Position numbers and translations under genes: made by a program. From NCBI GenBank assembly GCA_013152655.1, contig JAADFW010000226.1:1-50096 (forward strand): a stretch of DNA of 50,096 bases, written 5' to 3'. Below, in pieces: positions 26,052-34,685 of this stretch (its first letter is position 1; every line of letters begins with the position of its first letter). The stretch is from Chlorobiota bacterium (GTDB lineage Bacteria; Bacteroidota; Bacteroidia; Bacteroidales; B39-G9). Below the pieces are notes generated by a model. The model did not search any database. It worked only from the letters and a program-made list of their open reading frames with translations, and was not told the DNA's origin.

Positions 26052-27239
26052 ATGAATATACACGAATATCAAGGAAAATCAATACTTAAGAGCTTTGGAG
26101 TAGCTATTCAGGAAGGCGTTGTAGCTTCTACTCCTGAAAAAGCAGTTTTAGCTGCCAAAGAACTACAAAAACAAACAGGAACCGAATGGTGGGTTGTAAA
26201 AGCACAGATTCATGCCGGTGGCAGAGGTAAGGGCGGAGGTGTTAAATTAGCGAAGTCAATTAACGAAGTGAAAGAAATTTCTAAACAAATAATTGGCATG
26301 CAATTGGTTACACACCAAACCGGGCCGCAGGGGAAAAAGGTAAAAAAAGTGCTTATTGCACAGGATGTATATTATCCCGGTGAATCAGAAACCAGCGAAT
26401 TCTACATGAGTGTTTTGTTGAATAGACAAACAGGCAGAAATATAATTATGTACTCTACCGAAGGCGGAATGGACATTGAAACTGTTGCTGCCGAAACACC
26501 ACACTTAATTTTTAAAGAAGAAATTGATCCAAGAGTTGGGTTACAAGCTTTTCAGGCACGAAAAATAGCTTTTAACCTGGGCTTAAATGGAAAAGCTTTT
26601 AAAGAAATGGTGAAATTTGTAAGTGCATTATATAATGCATATGATAATACCGATTCTTCTTTATTTGAAATAAATCCTGTACTAAAAACTTCAGATAATA
26701 AAATTTTGGCAGTTGATGCGAAAGTTAACCTGGATGATAATGCTTTATTCCGTCACCGCGATTATTTAGAATTACGCGATTTGGCTGAAGAAGACCCTGC
26801 AGAGGTTGAAGCCAGTAAATTTGACTTGAATTTTGTAAAATTAGATGGCAATGTGGGTTGCATGGTAAATGGTGCAGGTTTAGCAATGGCCACTATGGAT
26901 ATCATTAAATTATCGGGTGGCGACCCGGCTAATTTCCTTGATGTTGGCGGAACAGCTAATGCTGAAACCGTTGAAGCCGGGTTTAGAATTATATTAAAAG
27001 ACCCTAATGTAAAAGCTATTTTGATAAATATTTTTGGTGGTATTGTTCGTTGCGACCGTGTTGCCCAAGGTGTTGTGGATGCTTATCATTCTGTAGGCAA
27101 TATTTCTATACCGGTTATCGTAAGATTACAAGGGACAAATGCACAAGAAGGAAAAGAATTAATTGATAAATCCGGATTAAAAGTTTATTCTGCTATAACT
27201 CTGCAAGAAGCAGCTGACAGGGTGAAAGAATTAGTTTAA
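26052..27239 (+). CDS. sucC: Succinyl-CoA ligase beta subunit
   Basis: A 395-residue beta subunit of succinyl-CoA synthetase, the TCA-cycle enzyme that couples succinyl-CoA and succinate with ADP/GDP phosphorylation. It begins with the characteristic [17 protein letters not shown]. It has the ATP-grasp region with [14 protein letters not shown] and the metal/nucleotide residues in FEINPVL and [14 protein letters not shown]. The ligase half carries [17 protein letters not shown] and [10 protein letters not shown]. Length is normal (~390). The alpha-subunit gene sucD is not adjacent: sucC is followed at once by a strong terminator. Split sucC/sucD loci are known in Bacteroidota. Confidence 0.97.
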   Translation: MNIHEYQGKSILKSFGVAIQEGVVASTPEKAVLAAKELQKQTGTEWWVVKAQIHAGGRGKGGGVKLAKSINEVKEISKQIIGMQLVTHQTGPQGKKVKKVLIAQDVYYPGESETSEFYMSVLLNRQTGRNIIMYSTEGGMDIETVAAETPHLIFKEEIDPRVGLQAFQARKIAFNLGLNGKAFKEMVKFVSALYNAYDNTDSSLFEINPVLKTSDNKILAVDAKVNLDDNALFRHRDYLELRDLAEEDPAEVEASKFDLNFVKLDGNVGCMVNGAGLAMATMDIIKLSGGDPANFLDVGGTANAETVEAGFRIILKDPNVKAILINIFGGIVRCDRVAQGVVDAYHSVGNISIPVIVRLQGTNAQEGKELIDKSGLKVYSAITLQEAADRVKELV

Positions 27240-27260
27240 GATTATACAAATACATTAATA

Positions 27261-27301
27261 AAAAACCTCCGCCCTGTAATTTTCAGGGTGGAGGTTTTTT
27301 T
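27261..27301 (+). terminator. Rho-independent terminator after sucC
   Basis: CCTCCGCCCTG (27266-27276) pairs with CAGGGTGGAGG (27284-27294) with one G-U pair. Five A precede and seven T follow, so it could work in both directions. Confidence 0.95.
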
Positions 27302-27346
27302 GTACATTATTAACATTATTTAATGCTGAATTTGTTAGCTGCTTTG

Positions 27347-27354
27347 TAACTTTG
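27347..27354 (+). promoter_or_regulatory. Candidate -7 promoter box (TAACTTTG) of arsM
   Basis: An exact TAnnTTTG match 25 bases before the arsM ATG and beyond the sucC terminator, so arsM has its own promoter. No ArsR-type operator was recognised. Confidence 0.5.
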
Positions 27355-27378
27355 TTGTTGAATTATAAATTATAAACC

Positions 27379-28188
27379 ATGAATAAGAATAAAGAAATAA
27401 AGGAAATGGTCAGGGAAAAATATACCTTGATTGCTGAACAAACAAAAGAAGATAATGAAAATTCATGTTGTGGCGTTGGAGGCTGTTGTACAGTTGATTA
27501 CACTATTTTTTCGGACGATTACAGCAATTTAAAAGGTTATAATCCTGATGCAGACTTAGGCCTTGGCTGCGGTTTGCCAACTGAATTTGCCATGATAAAA
27601 AGGGGAGATACAGTTGTTGATTTGGGTTCCGGTGCGGGCAACGATTGTTTTATAGCTCGTGAAATAACAGGAGAAACTGGTTTAGTGGTTGGCCTTGACA
27701 TGACAGAGGTAATGATTGAAAAGGCAACTCAAAATGCTAAAAAATTAAAATTTAAAAATGTTGAATTTCGCCTTGGTGAAATTGAAAATATGCCTATTGA
27801 AAATAATTTTGCCGATGTTGTGGTAAGTAATTGTGTGCTAAATCTTGTCCCTGATAAAGTAAAAGCCATTAAGGAAACATACAGAATTTTAAAACCCGGA
27901 GGACACTTCAGTATTTCAGATGTTGTTTTAAAAAGAAAACTTCCCGAGGGATTAAAAAAAGATGCGGAAATGTATGCAGGCTGTGTTGCCGGTGCAATTT
28001 TGCAAGAAGAATATTTAAAAATTATTGAAAAGGCAGGATTTAAAAATATCTCTGTACAAAAAGAAAAATTAGTGGCATTGCCTGACGATATTTTAAAAAA
28101 CTATTTAAGCGATGCTGAAATGAAAGATTTTAAGCAAAATAGCTCAGGAATTTTTAGCATTACTGTCTATGCAGAAAAGCCTTCATAA
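27379..28188 (+). CDS. arsM: Arsenite S-adenosylmethionine methyltransferase
   Basis: A 269-residue cytosolic methyltransferase that turns As(III) into methylated, partly volatile arsenicals using SAM. The Rossmann motif is VVDLGSGAGNDC (79-90). The three As(III)-binding cysteines of the family are all present: Cys64 (LGCGLP), Cys152 (SNCVLNL) and Cys202 (AGCVAGA). The N-terminus has two Cys pairs (Cys30-31 and Cys36-37, CCGVGGCC), which may help capture arsenite. Length fits the short bacterial ArsM type. It has no arsR, arsB or arsC beside it, so it is a stand-alone determinant with its own promoter box. It ends 29 bp from the convergent DUF262 gene. Confidence 0.93.
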   Translation: MNKNKEIKEMVREKYTLIAEQTKEDNENSCCGVGGCCTVDYTIFSDDYSNLKGYNPDADLGLGCGLPTEFAMIKRGDTVVDLGSGAGNDCFIAREITGETGLVVGLDMTEVMIEKATQNAKKLKFKNVEFRLGEIENMPIENNFADVVVSNCVLNLVPDKVKAIKETYRILKPGGHFSISDVVLKRKLPEGLKKDAEMYAGCVAGAILQEEYLKIIEKAGFKNISVQKEKLVALPDDILKNYLSDAEMKDFKQNSSGIFSITVYAEKPS

Positions 28189-28217
28189 TTTCTTGGATAA
28201 TTTTGTTGCAAATACTA

Positions 28218-29318
28218 CTAAGCAAGCATCTCTTTTATCCAATTAATATCTTCTTTTATTTTAAGATGGTTTGCTACAGAATATCTTTTTGAAAATTTTG
28301 CATCCCAAAACCATTTTTCTATCTGTTTTTGATGTGTTTCCTTCACTTTTGTGTAACCGGAACGGAAAAAGTAGTTCTGTATAACCGGGATAAAAAGTTG
28401 ATAAGTGGAAAAATCATCTCGTATATGCATTTGTTTTAAAAATGCAATAGTACTGTTTAATGCATGTTTTGTTTTGTCCCAGTTTTTTTTGCAAATTTCT
28501 CCGGTAAGTTTTAACTGAGTAGTGTTTTTACAATCTTCAAACACATTTATTGCCAGTGCTTGTGTAAATACTTTATTGCTAATATTCTTATATTTATTTA
28601 AAATTCGTTGTTTATTAAATTCTTGTATTTTGTCTTTCAGGTCAAACGATTTATCCCAGGTTGTTGCCTGCACTAAGTCAAAAATTGAAAGCCGTTTTCC
28701 ACCTTGGTTAATGCGTTCAAAAATTTCAACTACTTCTTCCAGGTCGTCGTTATACGATTTAACTACACTAATTGGGTAATTCATAAAAACCTGATGACAT
28801 TCGTGTAATATTTTTGCATAATTTGTTTTCAACTTCCTGTCTTTTATAGCATAATTAGTATGAATTTCCATAAAATTATCATGGTCAAATATTTGCCATA
28901 CAGGGATATTGTTTTTTTCTCTTTTTAACCGGGGGATATGAAATATTTTTCTGTCAAGATTATAACAAATCTGACTATAATCGGTTCCATTAACATTCTT
29001 TCCACGTAACGACAAATAAAGAGAAACAATGCGCTGCTGCCCGTCTAAAATAAATTTATATTTATCATGATCAATATTGCTTGTGAGTTCTATGTCTTCA
29101 GTGTCTCTAATAAAATTTTTATAGTGTTTTGGAGCAATCCATAAAAAAAAGCTGCCAATAGGGTATTGGTTGCCAATACTGTTTAAGAGCTTAATTATTT
29201 TCGATTTTTCCCAAATATAACCTCGTTGAAACCGTGGAATTTTTATCTGCCCTATTTCAAGTTCGGCAATAAGCTTTTTTAAATTCCAGTTATTTATAAT
29301 TTCTAATTTTTGTTTCAT
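28218..29318 (-). CDS. DUF262 (GmrS/ParB-like) protein
   Basis: A 366-residue protein with the DUF262 landmarks: IPRFQRGYIW (27-36), the following PIGSFFLW, the DGQQR motif (92-96) and FERINQGGKRLSIFDLVQ (about 204-221). DUF262 is a ParB/sulfiredoxin-like fold that acts as the nucleotide-binding half of GmrSD type IV restriction enzymes and of several phage-defence proteins. The DUF1524 HNH nuclease partner is missing: there is no HNH motif in the C-terminal ~140 residues and no nuclease gene next door. It may be a divergent defence protein working alone or a housekeeping homologue. It is monocistronic. The family assignment is sound and the role open. Confidence 0.85.
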   Translation of the reverse strand: MKQKLEIINNWNLKKLIAELEIGQIKIPRFQRGYIWEKSKIIKLLNSIGNQYPIGSFFLWIAPKHYKNFIRDTEDIELTSNIDHDKYKFILDGQQRIVSLYLSLRGKNVNGTDYSQICYNLDRKIFHIPRLKREKNNIPVWQIFDHDNFMEIHTNYAIKDRKLKTNYAKILHECHQVFMNYPISVVKSYNDDLEEVVEIFERINQGGKRLSIFDLVQATTWDKSFDLKDKIQEFNKQRILNKYKNISNKVFTQALAINVFEDCKNTTQLKLTGEICKKNWDKTKHALNSTIAFLKQMHIRDDFSTYQLFIPVIQNYFFRSGYTKVKETHQKQIEKWFWDAKFSKRYSVANHLKIKEDINWIKEMLA

Positions 29319-29538
29319 TCTTTTAAATTGACCGTAAAATTATGAAATAAATATATCCCAAAATACAAATTAATTCTTAAATGCCAGTCACTTAGTTATT
29401 AACATAATACATGTAAATTATAAACAAAATTTTCTGGCGAAAATGTGAATATTATAAATGTAAGTCGCTCTGTTTTGTTAAACAATAAAACGGCTTAATT
29501 TCTCGTTTTTAATATATAAACCCTTAAAACTTAATTAT

Positions 29539-30210
29539 ATGAAACGAAAAAAATCACCCGAAGCTGATTTGGAACGGCAACGTACAACTTTTTTCCAAAT
29601 AGGTGTAGTAATTAGCCTGTCTTTAATTCTTTTTGCTTTTGAATGTACTCGTTCAACAGGTGCTTTAATTGATTTAGGAACCTGGAATCCAATAGATGAG
29701 GAGACAGAATTGATTCCCATTACCAGGGCAAAAGAAAAACCAAAGCCTGAAATTAAAAAGCCAAAACCGGTTGATGTTATTGAAATTGTTGATAATAATG
29801 AAGAACTGTTGGAAGATCCAATAATTGAAGACTCGGAAGTTGACCAATATACACAAATTGAACCGGTAGATTTTAATGATGAAGAAGCTGAAGATATCCC
29901 TTTTTATGGTTCAGCAGTATTGCCTGAATTTCCTGGTGGAGAAAGGGCTTTGCGACAATTTATAAAAGATAATATTCAATTTCCTGAAATAGCTAAAGAA
30001 ATACACTTAACAGGCAAGGTTTACCTGCATTTTGTTGTTACCAAAACCGGTAAAATAGGTAAAATTGAAGTTTTAAGAAGCGTTGATCCTGTTTTAGACA
30101 ACGAAGCAATAAGAGTTATTAAGCTGCTTCCTAAATGGAACCCGGGACTACAAGCAGGAAAACCTGTAAGTGTTTGGTATAGCATAGATATAAATTTTCA
30201 GTTAGAATAA
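29539..30210 (+). CDS. TonB-family energy transducer
   Basis: A 223-residue periplasm-spanning protein. A short basic N-terminus (MKRKKSPEADLERQRTTF) is followed by one membrane anchor at about 20-38, then a Lys/Pro- and acid-rich spacer (EKPKPEIKKPKPVD, about 60-120). The C-terminal domain (about 130-223) starts at LPEFPGGERALRQFI and has the hallmark IQFPEIAKEIHLTGKVYLHF and WNPGLQAGKPVSVWYSI strands. It passes proton-motive energy from ExbB/ExbD to outer-membrane receptors. No exbB or exbD lies beside it, so it uses a complex encoded elsewhere. The receptor at 4988-7885 is one possible client. Confidence 0.92.
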   Translation: MKRKKSPEADLERQRTTFFQIGVVISLSLILFAFECTRSTGALIDLGTWNPIDEETELIPITRAKEKPKPEIKKPKPVDVIEIVDNNEELLEDPIIEDSEVDQYTQIEPVDFNDEEAEDIPFYGSAVLPEFPGGERALRQFIKDNIQFPEIAKEIHLTGKVYLHFVVTKTGKIGKIEVLRSVDPVLDNEAIRVIKLLPKWNPGLQAGKPVSVWYSIDINFQLE

Positions 30211-30229
30211 TTGGTTTTTGTTTATCTTT

Positions 30230-30258
30230 AACCCCGGTTTTAAAAATCGGGGTTTTTT
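30230..30258 (+). terminator. Terminator after the TonB gene
   Basis: AACCCCG (30230-30236) pairs with CGGGGTT (30248-30254), extended inside by further T-A pairing, and is followed by TTTTTT. Confidence 0.85.
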
Positions 30259-30353
30259 ATTGTTTCACATAAATAAAATTTAGAAAATAATTACAACCTG
30301 CACACATCTCATTTTGCTTGCACTTCACTCTTCACTAATTACTAATAAAATAT

Positions 30354-31547
30354 ATGGCAGAATTAATTGAAATAAAAAAGAAGATTGAAAAAGCAATTTT
30401 AATTGGAATTGTAAATCAAAAGCAAAATGAAAAAAAAGTATTAGAGTTTTTGAACGAACTTGCTTTTTTAGCTGAAACAGCTGGTGCTGAGGTTAAAAAG
30501 CATTTTACTCAAAAGCTTGAATTTCCAAATCCAAAAACATTTGTTGGCTCCGGAAAATTGAATGAAATAGCTAATTATATTGAGAATAATGACATTGACC
30601 TCGTTGTTTTTGATGATGAACTTTCTCCGTCGCAATTAAGAAATATTGAAAAAGTTTTAAGCCGGAGGATATTAGACCGTACAAATCTTATTTTAGATAT
30701 TTTTGCCAAAAGAGCACAAACAGCTCATGCTAAAGTACAGGTAGAACTTGCACAATATCAATATTTATTGCCACGTTTAACACGAATGTGGACACACCTT
30801 GAGCGGCAAAGAGGTGGAATTGGGTTAAGAGGCCCCGGTGAAACAGAAATAGAAACCGACAGGAGGATAATTCGTGATAAAATTGCCCGATTAAAAGAAC
30901 AGTTGGCTAAAATTGATAAGCAAATGGCTACACAGCGGAAAAATCGTGGCAAAATGGTTAGAGTAGCACTGGTTGGTTATACTAATGTAGGAAAGTCAAC
31001 CTTAATGAATTTATTGAGTAAGTCGGAAATATTTGCTGAAAACAAGCTTTTTGCAACTTTAGATACTACAGTTCGAAAAATAGTTATCGGAAATTTACCT
31101 TTTTTACTTTCCGATACTGTTGGGTTTATCAGAAAATTACCACATCACCTTGTTGAATCTTTTAAATCTACTTTAGATGAAGTTCGCGAAGCTGATATTC
31201 TAATACATGTAGTAGATATTTCGCATCCGGGTTTTGAAGAACAAATAAATATTGTAAACGAAACTTTACATGACATAAATTCAACCGAAGCTCAAACCTT
31301 TATGGTTTTCAATAAAATGGACGCGTTTACCTATATCAAAAAAGAAGAAGATGACCTGACACCAAAAACAAGAGAAAATTATAGCCTGGAGGATTTGAAA
31401 AAAACATGGTTGGCCAAAAATAACAAGCCCAATATTTTTATTTCTGCAAAAAACAAAGAAAACATTGATGAATTAAAAGAAATACTTTATGCTGAAGTTA
31501 AAAAAATACATTCAAAACGATATCCCTATAACGATTATTTATACTAG
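30354..31547 (+). CDS. hflX: GTPase HflX
   Basis: A 397-residue ribosome-associated GTPase that rescues stalled or heat-damaged ribosomes by splitting them. The N-terminal HflX domain (about 10-190) contains FVGSGKLNEI, the FDDELSPSQLRNIE block and LPRLTRMW, and the glycine-rich RQRGGIGLRGPGETEIETDRR. The G domain starts near 200 with the P-loop GYTNVGKSTLMN. It continues with DTVGFIRKLPH (G3) and NKMD (G4), and ends at about 380. Length is typical. The stop codon is followed three bases later by the ATG of an OmpA-family gene, so translation of the two is probably coupled, an unusual partner for hflX. Confidence 0.96.
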   Translation: MAELIEIKKKIEKAILIGIVNQKQNEKKVLEFLNELAFLAETAGAEVKKHFTQKLEFPNPKTFVGSGKLNEIANYIENNDIDLVVFDDELSPSQLRNIEKVLSRRILDRTNLILDIFAKRAQTAHAKVQVELAQYQYLLPRLTRMWTHLERQRGGIGLRGPGETEIETDRRIIRDKIARLKEQLAKIDKQMATQRKNRGKMVRVALVGYTNVGKSTLMNLLSKSEIFAENKLFATLDTTVRKIVIGNLPFLLSDTVGFIRKLPHHLVESFKSTLDEVREADILIHVVDISHPGFEEQINIVNETLHDINSTEAQTFMVFNKMDAFTYIKKEEDDLTPKTRENYSLEDLKKTWLAKNNKPNIFISAKNKENIDELKEILYAEVKKIHSKRYPYNDYLY

Positions 31548-31550
31548 TTA

Positions 31551-32738
31551 ATGACACGTTCTCAATACTTAAGCTTAAGTCAAAAACTTTTTCTGGCCGT
31601 TTTCTTATTAAGTCTTTCTCTTATTATAAAATGCCAAAATTTAATACCAAATGGCGGGTTCGAAAAATTTATTAATTGTCCTGAAACTTATACCGAATAT
31701 TCATCACAAAACATTATAAATAACTGGATAATACCTGCTCCTGGGACACCCGATTATTTTAATGAATGTAGTAACGTTTGTGGTATTCCAACTAACTGGG
31801 TAGGTGAAAGTAACACACATACAGGGAAAGGATATATCGGATTAATGACCCGTTTTTCTTTTAACGGTGAACAGTTGGAAAACAAACGCGAATATTTACA
31901 AACAAAATTATTGAAAAAGCTTAAAAAAGATGAATTATATCTCGTAAAGTTTTACACAAAATCTGCTTCGAGCGCACTGTATTATACCGATGCAATTGGT
32001 ATTTATTTGGGCAATACACCAATTACTAAAACAGGATGGTCAAATTTTTTTGCAAAACCTCAAATAAGAAACTTAAAGGGCCGCATTTTAAATAATAAAA
32101 ATTTCTGGACAGAAATATGCGTGTTGTACAAAGCAAAAGGAGATGAAGAATATTTAACAATTGGCAATTTTGAAGACAATCAATCAACACTTTGGGAAAA
32201 GGCAAAACCGGAAGAATTATGGTATGGAGAACTCCATGAATTTGCCTATTATTATATTGACGATGTTAGCCTGGTAAAAGTTGAGAATGATTCTGCTTGT
32301 AATTGCGAAGAACCGATTTTTAATCAGTTAGCACATAACTATTTTGCTCGCATTATTTTCAATAAAAGAATATTGGGCGACACACTCGTTTATAACCAAG
32401 ATTTAATTATGAATAAAGTGTATTTTGATTTTAATAAATCAGAATTAAAACCTGAATCTTATGAGTCGTTAGATTTTCTGATAACTTTATTGAATAAGAA
32501 TAATTGGCAAGAATTAACCCTGTCGGGTTATACCGATAGTGTTGGAACAGAAGATTATAATTATACTTTATCGTTAGAAAGAGCTAAATCGGTAAGAAAC
32601 TATTTAATTCAAAAGGGAATTGAAGTATCAAAAATAAATTACAAAGGTATGGGAAGTAGAAATCCGGTATCAACTTTTCCCGGTAATTATACCCGTGCCA
32701 TGAACCGCAGGGTGGAAATTAGAATTACTGGCAAATAA
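31551..32738 (+). CDS. OmpA-family protein with N-terminal jelly-roll-like domain, copy 1
   Basis: A 395-residue envelope protein. After a signal segment (about 10-29) a Cys-rich beta-sandwich (about 30-250) starts with NLIPNGGFEKFINCPETY and includes WIIPAPGTPDYFNECS and the closing AYYYIDDVSLV. This pattern recurs at the front of many Bacteroidota OmpA proteins and looks like a galactose-binding/jelly-roll fold. The C-terminal OmpA domain (about 285-395) has YFDFNKSELKPES, GYTDSVGTEDYN and LSLERAKSVRNYL. It contains the conserved Asp and Arg that grip diaminopimelate of peptidoglycan, and ends in NRRVEIRI. It should tether the outer membrane to the wall. It is nearly contiguous with hflX and with its own paralogue (1-bp gap). 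Confidence 0.9.
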   Translation: MTRSQYLSLSQKLFLAVFLLSLSLIIKCQNLIPNGGFEKFINCPETYTEYSSQNIINNWIIPAPGTPDYFNECSNVCGIPTNWVGESNTHTGKGYIGLMTRFSFNGEQLENKREYLQTKLLKKLKKDELYLVKFYTKSASSALYYTDAIGIYLGNTPITKTGWSNFFAKPQIRNLKGRILNNKNFWTEICVLYKAKGDEEYLTIGNFEDNQSTLWEKAKPEELWYGELHEFAYYYIDDVSLVKVENDSACNCEEPIFNQLAHNYFARIIFNKRILGDTLVYNQDLIMNKVYFDFNKSELKPESYESLDFLITLLNKNNWQELTLSGYTDSVGTEDYNYTLSLERAKSVRNYLIQKGIEVSKINYKGMGSRNPVSTFPGNYTRAMNRRVEIRITGK

Positions 32739-32739
32739 A

Positions 32740-33885
32740 ATGAGAAATGTTATTTTATCATATTGCTTTTTATGTGTTATTTTATTTTGGGGAATAAATC
32801 TTGATGGACAGAATTTAGTTCCAAATTCCGGATTTGAAAATTTTCACAATTGCCCATCAGTATTAACCGGAAAACCCCGTTTAAATTTTATTCCAAATTG
32901 GTGGCTTCCCACAATGGGCACAACTGATTATTTTAATAAGTGCAGCTACAATTGTGGTGTGCCCAGAAACATAATGGGATACAGAAAAGCACATAGCGGG
33001 TATGCTTATGCCGGATTAATTACTGTTTTTCATTTTGATACAACTATTCAAAATGTAACACGCGAATACATTGAAGCCAAGCTACTGGAACCTTTAAGGG
33101 CAAATCAAAAATATATGGTGAGTTTTCAATACGCTTTAGCACAATCTTCAAAATATGCAACAAATAAAATAGGAATTTATTTCTCAGGCCGAATGATAGA
33201 TTCGGCTACTTTTATTGGAAACTTACCTTTTCAACCGCAACTTGAAAGCAATAAGTTTGTATATTCAGATGACAACTGGTCAGAACTATCGGGGAGTTAC
33301 AAAGCCAAAGGAGGCGAGCAGTATATTATTATAGGAAATTTTAGAGATAATAAACAAACAAAATGGAAGAAAAATAAAAACGGAACAAACCATATTGCAT
33401 ATTATTATATTGATGATGTAAGTGTTGTTGCAGAAGATGATAAAAATTTGCATGGCGGAAAGAATAAAACAGAAAACATTCAAGAATTAAACAAAAAGAA
33501 CAACCGGTTTGTATATAGTATTGATTATGATATAATTACTGACAATTGGTATCAGTTTAACAATATAACTTTTGATTTTGACAAATATGAAATTCGTGAG
33601 AATGCTTATGAAGAATTAGACCGCTTGGTAAAAACACTTATCATTAACCCCAAATTAAAAATTGTTATTTCAGGACATACAGATAGTTCCGGTACTAAAG
33701 AATATAACAATAAGCTTTCGGCATTAAGGGCAAAAGCCATAGCAGATTATCTTATTAAAAACGGAATTCCTGTTTACAGAGTTAGTTATATGGGTTTTGG
33801 CAGCAGGATGCCGATTATTACTAATGAAAATATTCAAAATAATATTAACCGCAGGGTGGAATTTAAGTTTATAAAATTTCCATAA
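32740..33885 (+). CDS. OmpA-family protein with N-terminal jelly-roll-like domain, copy 2
   Basis: A 381-residue paralogue of the gene before it, starting one base after its stop. The architecture is the same: signal peptide (1-23), NLVPNSGFENFHNCPSVL sandwich with the TPDYF/TTDYFNKCS-type block and YYYIDDVSVV, then an OmpA C-domain (about 265-381) with FDFDKYEIRENAY, GHTDSSGTKEYN and LSALRAKAIADYL and the ending NRRVEFKF. The peptidoglycan-binding Asp and Arg are conserved. The two copies differ clearly in sequence, so the duplication is old. A weak terminator follows at 33928. A pair could form hetero-assemblies or bind different sugars. Confidence 0.9.
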   Translation: MRNVILSYCFLCVILFWGINLDGQNLVPNSGFENFHNCPSVLTGKPRLNFIPNWWLPTMGTTDYFNKCSYNCGVPRNIMGYRKAHSGYAYAGLITVFHFDTTIQNVTREYIEAKLLEPLRANQKYMVSFQYALAQSSKYATNKIGIYFSGRMIDSATFIGNLPFQPQLESNKFVYSDDNWSELSGSYKAKGGEQYIIIGNFRDNKQTKWKKNKNGTNHIAYYYIDDVSVVAEDDKNLHGGKNKTENIQELNKKNNRFVYSIDYDIITDNWYQFNNITFDFDKYEIRENAYEELDRLVKTLIINPKLKIVISGHTDSSGTKEYNNKLSALRAKAIADYLIKNGIPVYRVSYMGFGSRMPIITNENIQNNINRRVEFKFIKFP

Positions 33886-33888
33886 ATG

Positions 33889-33990
33889 GAATAATGCCCG
33901 CTATTACTCTTCGTAGTACTATAACATTTACAATAAAAATTGTAATTGTTTTTATTGCCGTTGTTGCCAATGCAGGAAAATCACCCCGAT
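33889..33990 (+). repeat. Composite intergenic repeat region B
   Basis: It begins with ATGGAATAATGCC (33887-33899), the inverse of bases 1011-1023. It contains TTTATTGCCGTTGTTG (33951-33966), identical to 35807-35822, and GTTGTTGCCA (33960-33969), one mismatch from the core at 68-77. It precedes the hicA/hicB genes, and region C, in the opposite orientation, follows them. Confidence 0.45.
33928..33953 (+). terminator. Probable terminator of the hflX-ompA unit
   Basis: TTACAAT (33928-33934) pairs with ATTGTAA (33939-33945) around AAAA and is followed by TTGTTTTT. It is AT-only apart from one C-G pair, so it is a weak terminator. It lies within repeat region B. Confidence 0.45.
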
Positions 33991-34054
33991 TACTAATTTA
34001 CTATTTGATAAAAGTAAATAATTATTTACCTTTGAGATTAGATAATAATAATTT

Positions 34055-34231
34055 ATGAATGTTCTGAGCTATATAGACTCTTGATTAAAAATGGATGGTA
34101 TCCAGTTTCGCAAAAAGGATCTCATGTAAAGATGAAACATGAAAAGAAATCAGGACTAATTATTTTCCCTAATCATGGAAGTCAGGAAATTGGGAAAGGA
34201 CTTGAAAAAAGATATAGGATTAAAAAAGTAA
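34055..34231 (+). pseudogene. hicA: HicA-type mRNA interferase toxin, frame-broken at both ends
   Basis: The central part reads as HicA, a small dsRBD-fold RNase: ELYRLLIKNGWYPVSQKGSH with the catalytic His in GSH, then the FPNHGSQEIGKGLEK block. In that frame there is no ATG, only ATA/ATT and a TTG at 34081. The natural start ATGAAT (34055) is one base out of register: one extra T would give M-N-C-S-E-L-Y-R-L-L, the expected HicA N-terminus. Near the end the expected D-I-G-L-K-K-stop (34211-34231) is read in another frame, so the central frame runs on to 34266 and overlaps hicB. Two compensating shifts point to a decayed toxin, or a short form starting at TTG. Upstream sequencing error is the alternative. 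Confidence 0.7.
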
Positions 34232-34243
34232 AAGGGAAAAAAT

Positions 34244-34639
34244 ATGAAAACCAAGAAAAGGATTAAAATAGTAGTTGAAAAAACTGACACTGGATTTTCA
34301 GCATATTCTGATAATTATCCAATATTTACGACAGGACGAACTATTCCTGAATTGATTGATAATTCTTTTGAAGCTGCCAATTTATTTTTTGAGGATGATA
34401 ATATTGAATTGACCCACGATAATCTAAATTTTGAGATTGATTTCAAACAATTTTTTCAATATTATAAAGTACTTAATTCAAAATTTTTAGCAGATAAAAT
34501 AGGAATGAATCCAACACTATTATCTCAATATGTACAAGGACATAAAAAGCCATCTGAAAAACAGACAGAAAAAATACTTTTTGGGATTAAGCAGATTGGA
34601 CGAGAATTATCGGAGATAAACTTAATTTACAGACATTAA
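34244..34639 (+). CDS. hicB: HicB-family antitoxin
   Basis: A 131-residue antitoxin. The N-terminal HicB fold (about 1-60) reads MKTKKRIKIVVEKTDTGFSAY with the YPIFTTGRTIPELIDN continuation. The C-terminal part (about 75-120) is a helix-turn-helix of the Xre type (LADKIGMNPTLLSQYVQGHKKPS). HicB neutralises HicA and represses its own operon. It is intact while the toxin in front appears broken, the pattern expected when a toxin is lost and a harmless antitoxin lingers. The ATG lies 12 bases after the ancestral hicA stop at 34231. The two genes lie between repeat regions B and C, which are in opposite orientation, suggesting that the module arrived as a unit. Confidence 0.88.
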   Translation: MKTKKRIKIVVEKTDTGFSAYSDNYPIFTTGRTIPELIDNSFEAANLFFEDDNIELTHDNLNFEIDFKQFFQYYKVLNSKFLADKIGMNPTLLSQYVQGHKKPSEKQTEKILFGIKQIGRELSEINLIYRH

Positions 34640-34640
34640 A

Positions 34641-34685
34641 AACTGGCACAGGCTGCAACACGCAATAAATTCAAGCGTGTGGAAA
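34641..34685 (-). repeat. Intergenic repeat copy C
   Basis: GCAATAAATT (34662-34671) is the inverse of AATTTATTGC in region D (35805-35814), and its surroundings (CTGGCACAGGCTGCAACACGC) resemble the inverse of the TGTTGTGCAAGGC end of D and of region A. CACACGC/GCGTGTG can pair locally. It lies just after hicB in the opposite orientation to B. Confidence 0.35.
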
